Below, in pieces: positions 1 to 6,405 of a stretch of DNA of 7,179 bases. The notes beneath the pieces are model-generated. The model ran no database searches and had not been told where the DNA came from. It saw only the letters and a list, made by a program, of their open reading frames with translations. Source of the stretch: JANMDR01 sp043760555 (lineage in GTDB: Bacteria; Pseudomonadota; Gammaproteobacteria; Burkholderiales; Usitatibacteraceae). The translations under genes were made by a program, and so were the position numbers. Location of the stretch: positions 1-7,179 of the forward strand of contig JAYUOW010000339.1 of NCBI GenBank assembly GCA_043760555.1, read 5' to 3'. Position 1 is the first letter of the stretch; the number at the start of each line of letters is the position of its first letter.

Positions 1-539
1 AGCATTTTTTCCATCAGCGCGTGCCCGAAGGGAATAAACGCCATGCGTTGCTTCACGGCTGCCCGCTGGTGCACAAATAAATTGTGCCAATTAAACGCGG
101 GAATTTGCTCAAGCAAAGCACGTGAATCGCTGAGCACAATAATACCGCTTTCATCAAATAGCGTGAGGGCATCGCGTGCCGGGCTCCTCAGTTTTAAAGC
201 CACTGCCCCACCGGCGTTAATGTGTTGAATATGCGCTTGGTTTAACGCGGCTTTGGCTTTAGAAAACGTCAACCATGCGAAGGCGTTAAACAAATCATGC
301 CAGTTGTCGCGCGTGGGCACGGTGCGCGTTTGGTGGATAAAAAGTTCGTAATGATTGATGGCAGCATCCGCTGCAACAAATTGCACGCCGCCGTTACGCT
401 CATAGGCGTTTAACGCGGCCAATGTTGGCCACGCATTACTTTCAAAGCTCGAAATAATCGGTTTAAATGCCTTGAAGAAGCCCGTATTTAGGGCATCTTC
501 AGCCTGTTTCCAAGCAGCATTTAGGACGCTAATTTCCAC
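1..539 (-). CDS. DUF3025 family protein, C-terminal part outside the window
   Basis: This is the first ~179 codons of a minus-strand gene that runs off the left edge; it was read by translating the reverse strand, since it has no ATG start. The chosen start is GTG at 537-539, giving VEISVLNAAWKQAEDAL, with a purine-rich GGGGGA nine bases upstream; no better in-frame start is visible nearby. Landmarks are VPTRDNWHDLFNAFAWL (about residues 74-90), a following lysine/alanine/histidine-rich stretch, and RSPARDALTLFDESG (about 118-132). These match my knowledge of the DUF3025 family, common in Betaproteobacteria and of unknown biochemical function; the conserved histidines might suggest metal binding, but that is speculation. 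No signal peptide or membrane segment is visible, so it is probably cytosolic. The start lies inside the end of pyrC (19-base overlap), suggesting coupled translation in one operon. Confidence 0.85.
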   Translation of the reverse strand, partial: MEISVLNAAWKQAEDALNTGFFKAFKPIISSFESNAWPTLAALNAYERNGGVQFVAADAAINHYELFIHQTRTVPTRDNWHDLFNAFAWLTFSKAKAALNQAHIQHINAGGAVALKLRSPARDALTLFDESGIIVLSDSRALLEQIPAFNWHNLFVHQRAAVKQRMAFIPFGHALMEKM

Positions 540-1579
540 GCCAGCGTTTCCCCCGCCATCAGCGGCACTAAACCTGATTCGGTAAATTTAATTTCATCTG
601 GCACTTGCCATGCTTCGCGCTTTAAGGTGATGGTGCCGCTGTTGCGCGGCAAACCGTAAAAATCTGCCCCGAAATGGCTAGCGAAGGCCTCTAACTTATC
701 GAGCGCATCAACACTTTCAAACGCTTGCGCATAATATTCCATCGCCGCATTTGCGCTGTAGCAGCCCGCAAAGCCACAACAGGATTCTTTGGTATGACGC
801 GCGTGGGGCGCGGAATCAGTACCTAGAAAGAATTTTTTATTGCCGCTGGTGGCGGCCTTCAACAGCGCCACCCGATGCTCTTCGCGTTTTAACACTGGCA
901 AGCAATAGTTGTGGGGCCGCAAACCGCCCGTAAATAGGGCGTTTCGGTTCAATAGCAAATGTTGCGGGGTAATGGTGGCCGCAATATTGTCGCTCGCCGC
1001 TAATACAAATTTAACGGCATTGGCCGTGGTGATGTGTTCAAACACCATTTTAAGTTTTGGATATTTAAGCACTAGGGGAATCATGTTTTTTTCGATAAAC
1101 ACTTTTTCGCGATCAAACATATCTACCGTTGAATCCGTTACTTCGCCGTGCAATAACAACGGCATGCCCACATCTTGCATCGCCGCAAACACCGACGCGC
1201 ACTTGGCTAAATCAGTCACGCCAGAATCTGAATTTGTGGTGGCACCTGCGGGGTAATATTTCACGGCGTGCACTACGCGTTGACCCGCCACGCCACTTTT
1301 TGCGGCCGCTTCAATTTGAGCAGGCTGGGTGTTGTCAGTTAAATATAGCGTCATCAAGGGCTCAAAATCAACGCCCGACGGCAGTGCGGCTTTAATCCGC
1401 TGATAGTATGCCAACGCAGCAGCCGCTGTGGTGATGGGCGGCTTTAAATTTGGCATTACGATTGCCCGTGCAAACTGACGCGCGGTGTCGGCCAACACGA
1501 CGGGCAAGGCAGCACCATCGCGTAGGTGCAGGTGCAAATCATCGGGCTTGGTTAGGGTTAGGGTTAGACTATTCATCAT
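521..1579 (-). CDS. pyrC: Dihydroorotase, type II (PyrC)
   Basis: It reversibly cyclises N-carbamoyl-L-aspartate to L-dihydroorotate, the third step of de novo pyrimidine synthesis, in the cytosol. At 352 residues it is close to the 348 of E. coli PyrC. Visible active-site elements are HLHLRDG at residues 16-22 (metal ligands H16 and H18), MPNLKPPI near 42-49, KYYPAGATTN with K107 as the expected carboxylated bridging lysine, LLLHGE with H144, EH at 181-182, RPHNYCLPVLKRE from 221, and GTDSAPHARHTKE with catalytic D255. No key residue is missing. The gene begins with two ATG codons (1579 or 1576), so either may be used; both lie in the end of rsmI, an 11- or 8-base overlap typical of translational coupling. 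Residues 5-10 are three Leu-Thr pairs encoded by a perfect hexamer repeat. Its 3' end overlaps the DUF3025 gene start. Identification is firm. Confidence 0.97.
   Translation of the reverse strand: MMNSLTLTLTKPDDLHLHLRDGAALPVVLADTARQFARAIVMPNLKPPITTAAAALAYYQRIKAALPSGVDFEPLMTLYLTDNTQPAQIEAAAKSGVAGQRVVHAVKYYPAGATTNSDSGVTDLAKCASVFAAMQDVGMPLLLHGEVTDSTVDMFDREKVFIEKNMIPLVLKYPKLKMVFEHITTANAVKFVLAASDNIAATITPQHLLLNRNALFTGGLRPHNYCLPVLKREEHRVALLKAATSGNKKFFLGTDSAPHARHTKESCCGFAGCYSANAAMEYYAQAFESVDALDKLEAFASHFGADFYGLPRNSGTITLKREAWQVPDEIKFTESGLVPLMAGETLAWKLAS
1550..1567. repeat. Perfect hexamer repeat (ggttag x3) inside the start of pyrC
   Basis: Three exact head-to-tail copies of ggttag are read on the plus strand (CTAACC on the pyrC coding strand), encoding Leu-Thr three times at residues 5-10. 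The unit is two codons, so gain or loss of a copy would keep the frame. It resembles a telomeric repeat by sequence only; here it is coding. Confidence 0.9.
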
Positions 1580-2456
1580 TTAAATTGATTTCCGCTTTCA
1601 TTTTTAAGGCCATTTGATAGGCTTCGTTTTTGCCGCAGCCAGCTAATTCTGCAGCTAAGGTAGATGCTTGTTTTACGCTCACCGTTTTAAGCAATACGCC
1701 CAAAACCCGCGCCAATTCGGCGTTTTCAACGGGTGTATCGTTAGCAACTGGTGTGTGCGAATCAATAATGACGACAAATTCACCACGCAGCGTAGCGGCG
1801 TTTTCTGTCAAGTAGGCAGCAACTTCATGGGCTGGCACCACCACAATCGTCTCAAATTTTTTCGTAATTTCTCGACAAATTGCGATGCGCCGATCTGCTT
1901 CAAATAGCATGCAAATATCGCTGAGCGATTCCACAATGCGATGCGGCGATTCGTACAAAATAAGTGCCAAAGGTGACGCCCGCCATGGCGTTAACGCAGC
2001 AATTCTACCGCTAGACTTTGCGGGCAAAAAACCTAAAAACACAAAGCCCGCCTCACCCATGCCGCTGGCACTCAGCGCTGCCACCGCCGCGCACGCACCA
2101 GGAATCGGCACCACGGTGTAGCCTGCATCCAGCACGGCGCGCACCACGACAGCGCCAGGATCACTCACCGCCGGTGTGCCAGCGTCACTTACGAGCGCGA
2201 TGCTTTTTCCCTGCGCCAATAAATTGACCAAGCCTTGGGCTGCATGCTGTTCGTTATGGTCATGCACTGCAATTAAGCGCTTGGTCGGCAAGCCAAAGTG
2301 CGCCAGCAAGGGTGCTGTGTGGCGCGTGTCTTCAGCGGCAATTACATCTACCTCGCGCAATACCTGCAAGGCTCGGGGCGATAAGTCGCCCAAGTTACCG
2401 ATTGGGGTTGCAAGCACATATAATGTTGCTGCAACAATTGATTCGTTATTTTGCAC
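1569..2456 (-). CDS. rsmI: 16S rRNA (cytidine(1402)-2'-O)-methyltransferase RsmI
   Basis: RsmI (formerly YraL) uses S-adenosylmethionine to 2'-O-methylate C1402 of 16S rRNA in the decoding centre. The 295-residue product has the usual family length and the tetrapyrrole-methylase-like fold landmarks in order: YVLATPIGNLGDLSPRAL (13-30), EDTRHT (42-47), SDAGTPAVSDPG (90-101), VPIPGACAAVAALSASG (116-132), GFLP (142-145), YESPHR (168-173) and GEFVVII (225-231). A short C-terminal region from about 250 holds LKTVSVKQASTLAAELAG, as in full-length RsmI. The start codon is GTG at 2454-2456: an ATG slightly upstream is followed at once by an in-frame TAG. The upstream GGTGGTG stretch is only a weak ribosome-binding site. 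It is divergent from the LpoA-like gene, the same pairing as yraL-yraM in E. coli, and its stop overlaps the pyrC start. Confidence 0.96.
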   Translation of the reverse strand: MQNNESIVAATLYVLATPIGNLGDLSPRALQVLREVDVIAAEDTRHTAPLLAHFGLPTKRLIAVHDHNEQHAAQGLVNLLAQGKSIALVSDAGTPAVSDPGAVVVRAVLDAGYTVVPIPGACAAVAALSASGMGEAGFVFLGFLPAKSSGRIAALTPWRASPLALILYESPHRIVESLSDICMLFEADRRIAICREITKKFETIVVVPAHEVAAYLTENAATLRGEFVVIIDSHTPVANDTPVENAELARVLGVLLKTVSVKQASTLAAELAGCGKNEAYQMALKMKAEINLNDE

Positions 2457-2512
2457 CTACACCACCATTAAAATTTTTATCTCTACAATCCGCACAACCA
2501 CTGGCGCGACCC
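2457..2512. promoter_or_regulatory. Divergent intergenic region between rsmI and the LpoA-like gene
   Basis: This 56-base gap must carry, or lie close to, the promoters of both divergent operons. On the plus strand, tacaat at 2484-2489 is one base from the TATAAT -10 consensus, but no convincing -35 box is found 16-18 bases upstream. On the minus strand the A/T-rich stretch near 2468-2480 could hold a -10 element (TTTAAT with a TTGTGC about 19 bases upstream), also weak. Promoters may extend into the start of rsmI. The elements are inferred from the sequence alone. Confidence 0.35.
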
Positions 2513-3859
2513 ATGCTAACCACTCAAGACTGCATACATCGTAAGGCCAAGCCGCAATGGTATCCGTTTGTGCTGATTATTACGCTGGCGTTCACTAGTT
2601 TTGCGCTGCAATTTAGTGGCAAAAGTTTAGCGCAAGATAAACCTGCCGCCCCGATTGCAGTTGTCAATGCTGCGCCCCCACTCAAACCCTGTCCGCCAGT
2701 TGCCCCAGTAAAAGAGCAGGTTGAAAAAAACGGGCTAAAACTTTCCGCTAAGCTCAATAGCGTTGATACCGAAATCGCCACGCCGAACGCGGACAAAACG
2801 GACGCCGCAACCAAAGAATTACCGTGCATCGCAGCGCCAATTATCGTGCCCCACATCGCGGTATTTTTGCCGCTGGCTAATAAGTCATTCGCCAACGTCG
2901 CCGAAGCCGTAAAAGTGGGATTTACCACCGCCGCCGTGACCGATGGCGCTGCCGCACCTGCTTACCGAATTTACGCTGTCGACAACGAAGGCGATAGCTT
3001 GGCGGCGGCTTATCACAAGGCTGCGGCGGAAGGTGCCGTGGTGGCAGTGGCCGCATTAACGCGCGATGGCGCCACGCGCATCGCCAAAGAGGGTGGCAGC
3101 CTGCCCACGCTAGCGTTAAACGCGCCTGCAGCCGATGTGGGCACGCCAAAGCTATTTTATTACTTAAGCTTGGGCATTGATGCCGAAGCCCGGCAAGTAG
3201 CGCAACTAGCGGTAACGGATGGATTTGGCAGCGCCATTATTGTGGCTAGTAACGCGGCGTTGGCTAAGCGGGTGCGCGAAAGCTTTGAACGCGAATTTGT
3301 GAAACTTGGGCGCGAAATTAAAGCAGTCGTTACCTTAAGCGGCGACGCGCAAGACAGCACCCGCGTGCGCCAAGGTACAGAACGCATTCGCCTTGACCCT
3401 ACCACAGACATGATTTTTTTAGCGCTGGACGTGAAGTCGGCGCGCGCCTTGCGGCCCTATTTGCCCAGCGGCATTCCGGTTTATGCGACGTCAATGGCAT
3501 TTGACGCGCGGGCGGGGCAGCTAGCCAATTTGGATATAGAAAGCATGCGCTTGCTAGAAATGCCGTGGAGCGTGCAGCCCGATCATCCAGCGGTGATGAT
3601 TTACGCCCGACCAGATCAAAACTTTTCGGCCGAACAAGAACGGCTTTATGCCTTGGGTGTGGACGCATGGCGGGTCGCTGCGATGCTCGCGACTACACCT
3701 CCACCAACTAGCGCTAATCGGCTAGAGCGCCAAGTAGCGCCGCTTGACGGCGTGACCGGCAAACTTAATTTCGATATGACCACACGGCAATTTACGCGCA
3801 CCTTAACGGCAGTAGAAATGCGCAATGGGCGGCCATATTTGTATCGCGGCGACCAGTAG
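2513..3859 (+). CDS. Exported LpoA/LppC-family protein (penicillin-binding protein activator type)
   Basis: This 448-residue product has the periplasmic-binding-protein-like domain of the LppC/YraM/LpoA family from about residue 112 to the end: HIAVFLPLANKSFANVAEAVKVGF (114-137, quoted in two pieces as HIAVFLPL and AEAVKVGF), an Asn/Asp-rich middle, MRLLEMPWSVQPDHP, ERLYALGVDAWRVAAML and LDGVTGKLNFD. In E. coli, LpoA is an outer-membrane lipoprotein that activates PBP1A; whether this one does so is inference. The start at 2513 is chosen because it gives a signal peptide: basic residues, a hydrophobic core (PFVLIITLAFTSFAL) and a likely cleavage after SLA at 40. The longer frame from 2312 would run back through rsmI. 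The site before 2513 lacks a clear Shine-Dalgarno. A low-complexity Pro/Ala/Lys linker (41-110) contains Cys60 and Cys105. The N-terminal TPR half of E. coli LpoA (678 residues) is absent. yraN follows with a one-base overlap. Confidence 0.85.
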   Translation: MLTTQDCIHRKAKPQWYPFVLIITLAFTSFALQFSGKSLAQDKPAAPIAVVNAAPPLKPCPPVAPVKEQVEKNGLKLSAKLNSVDTEIATPNADKTDAATKELPCIAAPIIVPHIAVFLPLANKSFANVAEAVKVGFTTAAVTDGAAAPAYRIYAVDNEGDSLAAAYHKAAAEGAVVAVAALTRDGATRIAKEGGSLPTLALNAPAADVGTPKLFYYLSLGIDAEARQVAQLAVTDGFGSAIIVASNAALAKRVRESFEREFVKLGREIKAVVTLSGDAQDSTRVRQGTERIRLDPTTDMIFLALDVKSARALRPYLPSGIPVYATSMAFDARAGQLANLDIESMRLLEMPWSVQPDHPAVMIYARPDQNFSAEQERLYALGVDAWRVAAMLATTPPPTSANRLERQVAPLDGVTGKLNFDMTTRQFTRTLTAVEMRNGRPYLYRGDQ

Positions 3860-4275
3860 TGTTCGACGAGCTGAAGGCAGCACTTGCCAGCAGACGCAAA
3901 TCGTCTACGGCGAAACAGCTAAGCGGCGATACCGCTGAAAATCTTGCGGAATCTTTTCTCCTAAAACAGGGTCTGACGCTGGTGGCGCGCAATTTTAGCT
4001 GTCGTTTTGGCGAAATTGATTTAATTATGCAGCATCGACAAACGCTGGTTTTTACCGAAGTGCGGTTTCGCCAAGCAGGCAGCGGTAGAGCACAATTTGG
4101 CGGCGCGCTCGAAAGCATCTCGCCCACAAAACAACGCAAAATTATTCGTGCAGCGCAGTTTTATTTGGGCACTTTATCAACCGTACCGGAATGTCGTTTT
4201 GATGTCGTGTTGCTCGATCAACTAGACATCGCAAATATCGAGTGGATTCGCAGCGCGTTTGATGCGTCAGCCTAA
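3859..4275 (+). CDS. yraN: YraN family protein (UPF0102), endonuclease-like fold
   Basis: This 138-residue protein belongs to the widespread UPF0102/YraN family, whose fold resembles restriction endonucleases and Holliday junction resolvases; its cellular role is not established. Landmarks are GDTAENLAESFLLKQGL (23-39), ARNFSCRFGEIDLIM (43-57), VFTEVRFR (64-71), FGGALESISPTKQRKI (80-95) and ECRFDVV (111-117), aligning with E. coli YraN along its length. D54 and E67 fit the acidic positions of a D-(x)n-ExK-like site, with arginine (R69) rather than lysine in the last position, as in E. coli. The start is GTG at 3859, sharing its G with the TAG stop of the preceding gene, which suggests translational coupling and explains the weak ribosome-binding site. 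No signal peptide is present, so it is cytosolic, unlike its two envelope neighbours. Confidence 0.93.
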   Translation: MFDELKAALASRRKSSTAKQLSGDTAENLAESFLLKQGLTLVARNFSCRFGEIDLIMQHRQTLVFTEVRFRQAGSGRAQFGGALESISPTKQRKIIRAAQFYLGTLSTVPECRFDVVLLDQLDIANIEWIRSAFDASA

Positions 4276-4311
4276 ATTTGATTATCGGCATTTGAACAAT
4301 TACAGTATTTC

Positions 4312-4317
4312 AAGGAG
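4312..4317 (+). promoter_or_regulatory. Ribosome-binding site of the BON lipoprotein gene
   Basis: The sequence aaggag lies six bases before the ATG at 4324. It is the strongest Shine-Dalgarno match in the window and fixes that start. It suggests this gene is translated more independently and strongly than its coupled upstream neighbours. Confidence 0.85.
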
Positions 4318-4323
4318 AATTCT

Positions 4324-4911
4324 ATGCTTAAAAAATCATTGCTAGCCCTTGCCATCGGCATCACCGCGCTCAGCCAAACTGGCTGTTTTACGCTAGGTGT
4401 TGCTGGCGTAGCCGCTACCGCGTTGGCGGCCGACGATAGGCGTTCTACAGGCATTTATGTGGAGGATGAAAACGTCGAATGGAAGGCCTTAGCGCGGGTG
4501 CGTGAGGCCTATAAAGACGTGCACTTCAACGCTACCAGTTACAACCTTACCGTGCTGGTCACAGGTGAAGCACCATCGGCTAAAGCGCGCGACGAGATCA
4601 CTCAAATAGTAAAAAACATTCCCAGCGTGCGCAATGTACAAAATGAAATGCAACTCTCTGGTGCCACCTCAATCACATCGCGCGCGAACGACACCTTAAT
4701 TACGTCCAACGTCAAAGCACGGCTAATCGGCAATGGCCGCGTGTCACCAAATCATGTCAAAGTGGTGACCGAAATGGGCAGCGTTTTTTTAATGGGTATC
4801 GTTAGCCGCGCCGAAGGCGACGCTGCTGCCGACATCGCGCGCACCGCAGCGGGTGTGGCGCGCGTGGTGAAGGTGTTTGATTATGTGGCGGAAGTTCCAA
4901 CCGCAAAATAA
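4324..4911 (+). CDS. dolP: DolP/YraP-like lipoprotein with two BON domains
   Basis: This 195-residue envelope protein matches DolP (YraP), an outer-membrane lipoprotein that in E. coli binds anionic phospholipid and supports outer-membrane integrity and BamA function. It has a signal sequence MLKKSLLALAIGITALSQTG followed by Cys21, then FTLGVAGVAATALAADDRRS, which parallels the E. coli segment after its lipidated cysteine. BON1 covers about residues 44-112 (NLTVLVTGEAPSAKARDEI, VRNVQNEM) and BON2 about 120-190 (NDTLITSNVKARLI, VKVVTEMGSVFLMGIVSR, GVARVVKVFDYV). The lipobox is atypical: residue -3 is Gln instead of Leu/Val/Ile. The gene sits 48 bases after yraN and ends just before a strong terminator, so it is probably the last gene of its operon. 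The family call is firm; the E. coli-like role is inferred. Confidence 0.92.
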   Translation: MLKKSLLALAIGITALSQTGCFTLGVAGVAATALAADDRRSTGIYVEDENVEWKALARVREAYKDVHFNATSYNLTVLVTGEAPSAKARDEITQIVKNIPSVRNVQNEMQLSGATSITSRANDTLITSNVKARLIGNGRVSPNHVKVVTEMGSVFLMGIVSRAEGDAAADIARTAAGVARVVKVFDYVAEVPTAK

Positions 4912-4930
4912 AACGGTAGTCGGCAGTAAA

Positions 4931-4964
4931 ATAAAAAACGGCGCTAATTTAGCGCCGTTTTTTT
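4931..4964. terminator. Bidirectional Rho-independent terminator
   Basis: A perfect eight-base stem (cggcgcta at 4939-4946 with tagcgccg at 4950-4957) closes a three-base loop. It is flanked by a run of A on the left (4933-4938) and seven T on the right (4958-4964), so both transcripts would end in a U run. It lies between the convergent 3' ends of the DolP-like gene (plus) and the DUF4397-like lipoprotein gene (minus), and can terminate both. Confidence 0.93.
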
Positions 4965-4984
4965 ATTCTTGCTTAGGTCGTCAA

Positions 4985-6307
4985 TTAGTTATCCTGACGC
5001 ACTACACCCTTTAAGAATCCCGGCTGTCCCACCACAAACACGGTGTAGACCAAACCAGCTGTGACCGTCGCTGGCGGGATAGATAAAATGGATGCGCCTT
5101 GGCCGGCACCGTTGATGGTGTAGTCAATGGTGCCTGCGTTAATTTCGATATAGCTTGAAGCCGCATTTTGCGCCAAGCCAGTGACGACTGGTGAGAAATT
5201 TGCGTAAGCATCAACAATGCCAACACCGGAAGTAGCGTTCACAAAACGCACCCGCGCTTTGCTTGGTGCAGGCGGGAACGATTGATCGGTATAGGCCGTT
5301 GCGCGGGCGCTATTGGCCAATACGCTACCTGCCAAGACTGCGGTGTAATCCATACCGCCACCAAACGTAACTGCGGAAGCAGCAGTGCTGGTGCCAGGGG
5401 TGTTGGCTAGTTCAAAGCGTAAATTCACTGCACCGACCGCCACGTTTTTGTAGCCAGACGCGCCCTCAAACGGAATGCTTGAGAACAAAATATCGTTACC
5501 GCTAGCACCGCCACGCAACACGATTGGGCCTGAATCGTTGGATGCATTTAACGCACGAACGCGTGCAATTTTATTGTTTAGCGCAACGATGGAGCCGTCG
5601 GTATTAAATTCTTGTAGCGTAGCGTTAGCTAAGCGTCCGCTGCCGTTGGCGTAGGCGCTTAAGAAGTAAGTTTTAGCGGCAACAAAGGTATAAGCATCGC
5701 TATCAAAAATAACGTCTTTGGTGCCAGTTTCAGTTAACTTAATGCTCAAACCACCTGCGGCTAAATCAGAAAAATCAGTCACGGCGCGTGTAGTAATGCC
5801 GCGTACTAGCGGCTGCGCATCGGTTAAGTTTTCGGTAGATTTGAGCATGTACAAATCCATCGTCGGTAGGCCAACGCCGTAGTTAGCGAAGCGAATTCTA
5901 AAGTTAGCCGCTGTGGTTGAAATGCTCTCTACGTCACCAATAATGGCGCTAGAAATAGTGGCGGAGCCGCCGTACATTAGCAATGTGGTGCTAGCTTTGC
6001 CAGCAAGCACAATCTTGGTATCAATCAAGGTGCCGGATGTGCCGTTTACACGCAAACGCACCGCACCACTTTCAAATGTTTTATAGCCAGACGATCCACG
6101 GAAAGGCACGCCAGTAGCCAATGTTGTACCTGGGTCATCGCCCAACACTAAATTCAACGCGCCATTTTCAGGTGCCAAATTGATAAGGCGCAAATTGGTG
6201 GTGTCGGGTGGGTTAGATTTCGCACCGCAAGCCGCAAGGCCAACGACGATTGCGCCAGCAAGTGCTGCTGCCGCAAATTTTTTGATACCGGTAAAAATTG
6301 AATTCAT
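4985..6307 (-). CDS. DUF4397-like repeat lipoprotein
   Basis: This 440-residue protein is a predicted lipoprotein: MNSIFTGIKKFAAAALAG, a hydrophobic stretch, then a consensus lipobox LAAC with Cys27. Gly follows the cysteine, so no inner-membrane retention signal is seen and outer-membrane placement is likely. The start at 6307 is preferred over an in-frame ATG at 6379 because it gives the signal peptide directly and has AAGAAAG upstream. The mature part shows four related beta-rich units, each opening with an R-x-R or L-R-L strand: about 38-117 (NLRLINLAPENGALNLVLGD), 136-236 (FRIRFANYGVGLPTMDLYML), 247-341 (ARVRALNASNDSGPIVLRGG) and 351-438 (ARVRFVNATSGVGIVDAYAN). Units 1 and 3 share PFRGSSGYK / PFEGASGYK and GAVRLR / GAVNLR. 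This resembles DUF4397 proteins, whose role is unknown; an adhesive or scaffold function is a guess. It contains few Cys and no enzyme motif that I recognise. Confidence 0.82.
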   Translation of the reverse strand: MNSIFTGIKKFAAAALAGAIVVGLAACGAKSNPPDTTNLRLINLAPENGALNLVLGDDPGTTLATGVPFRGSSGYKTFESGAVRLRVNGTSGTLIDTKIVLAGKASTTLLMYGGSATISSAIIGDVESISTTAANFRIRFANYGVGLPTMDLYMLKSTENLTDAQPLVRGITTRAVTDFSDLAAGGLSIKLTETGTKDVIFDSDAYTFVAAKTYFLSAYANGSGRLANATLQEFNTDGSIVALNNKIARVRALNASNDSGPIVLRGGASGNDILFSSIPFEGASGYKNVAVGAVNLRFELANTPGTSTAASAVTFGGGMDYTAVLAGSVLANSARATAYTDQSFPPAPSKARVRFVNATSGVGIVDAYANFSPVVTGLAQNAASSYIEINAGTIDYTINGAGQGASILSIPPATVTAGLVYTVFVVGQPGFLKGVVRQDN

Positions 6308-6330
6308 TAAGAGCTTTCTTGAGTAACTGG

Positions 6331-6365
6331 AAAAAATGCTGGTGTCGCTAGTTAATGTCGCCACC
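6331..6365 (-). terminator. Possible weak terminator after ssb
   Basis: Read on the minus strand, an imperfect stem (GGTG and CG paired with CG and CACC around one mismatch, 6341-6365) is followed by AGCATTTTTT. It lies in the 98-base gap between ssb and the DUF4397-like gene. The stem is short and the loop large, so termination would be partial at best and read-through from ssb is possible. Confidence 0.3.
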
Positions 6366-6405
6366 TGTGTTGATGCCAAATCCGTGATTAAGTTCCGGCG
6401 ACGGA

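Noticed and set aside
406..416. Palindrome-like gcgtttaacgc, seen again as gcgttaaacgc at 3113-3123
   Set aside because: Both copies fall in coding sequence where they encode Leu-Asn-Ala-like codons favoured by this genome; too few copies and no intergenic pattern to suggest a binding site.
909..1256. Plus-strand open frame of 115 codons opposite pyrC
   Set aside because: It is antisense to conserved PyrC active-site coding and shows no recognisable family.
1550..1567. Telomere-like or origin-like repeat
   Set aside because: The three hexamers lie inside pyrC coding sequence and there is no chromosome end or replication gene context.
2312..2512. Longer N-terminus for the LpoA-like protein from a start at 2312
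   Set aside because: The extra 67 codons lie almost wholly antisense to the well-supported rsmI start region and look like shadow coding; the signal peptide begins properly from 2513.
4294..4314. Sigma-E type promoter before the DolP-like gene, as known for yraP in E. coli
   Set aside because: A gaac and a tcaag are present but only about 12 bases apart, too close for the usual spacing, and the -35 match is poor.
6308..6379. Longer N-terminus for the DUF4397-like lipoprotein from an ATG at 6379
   Set aside because: It would put 24 polar residues before a good signal peptide and pass through the possible terminator; the 6307 start fits better.
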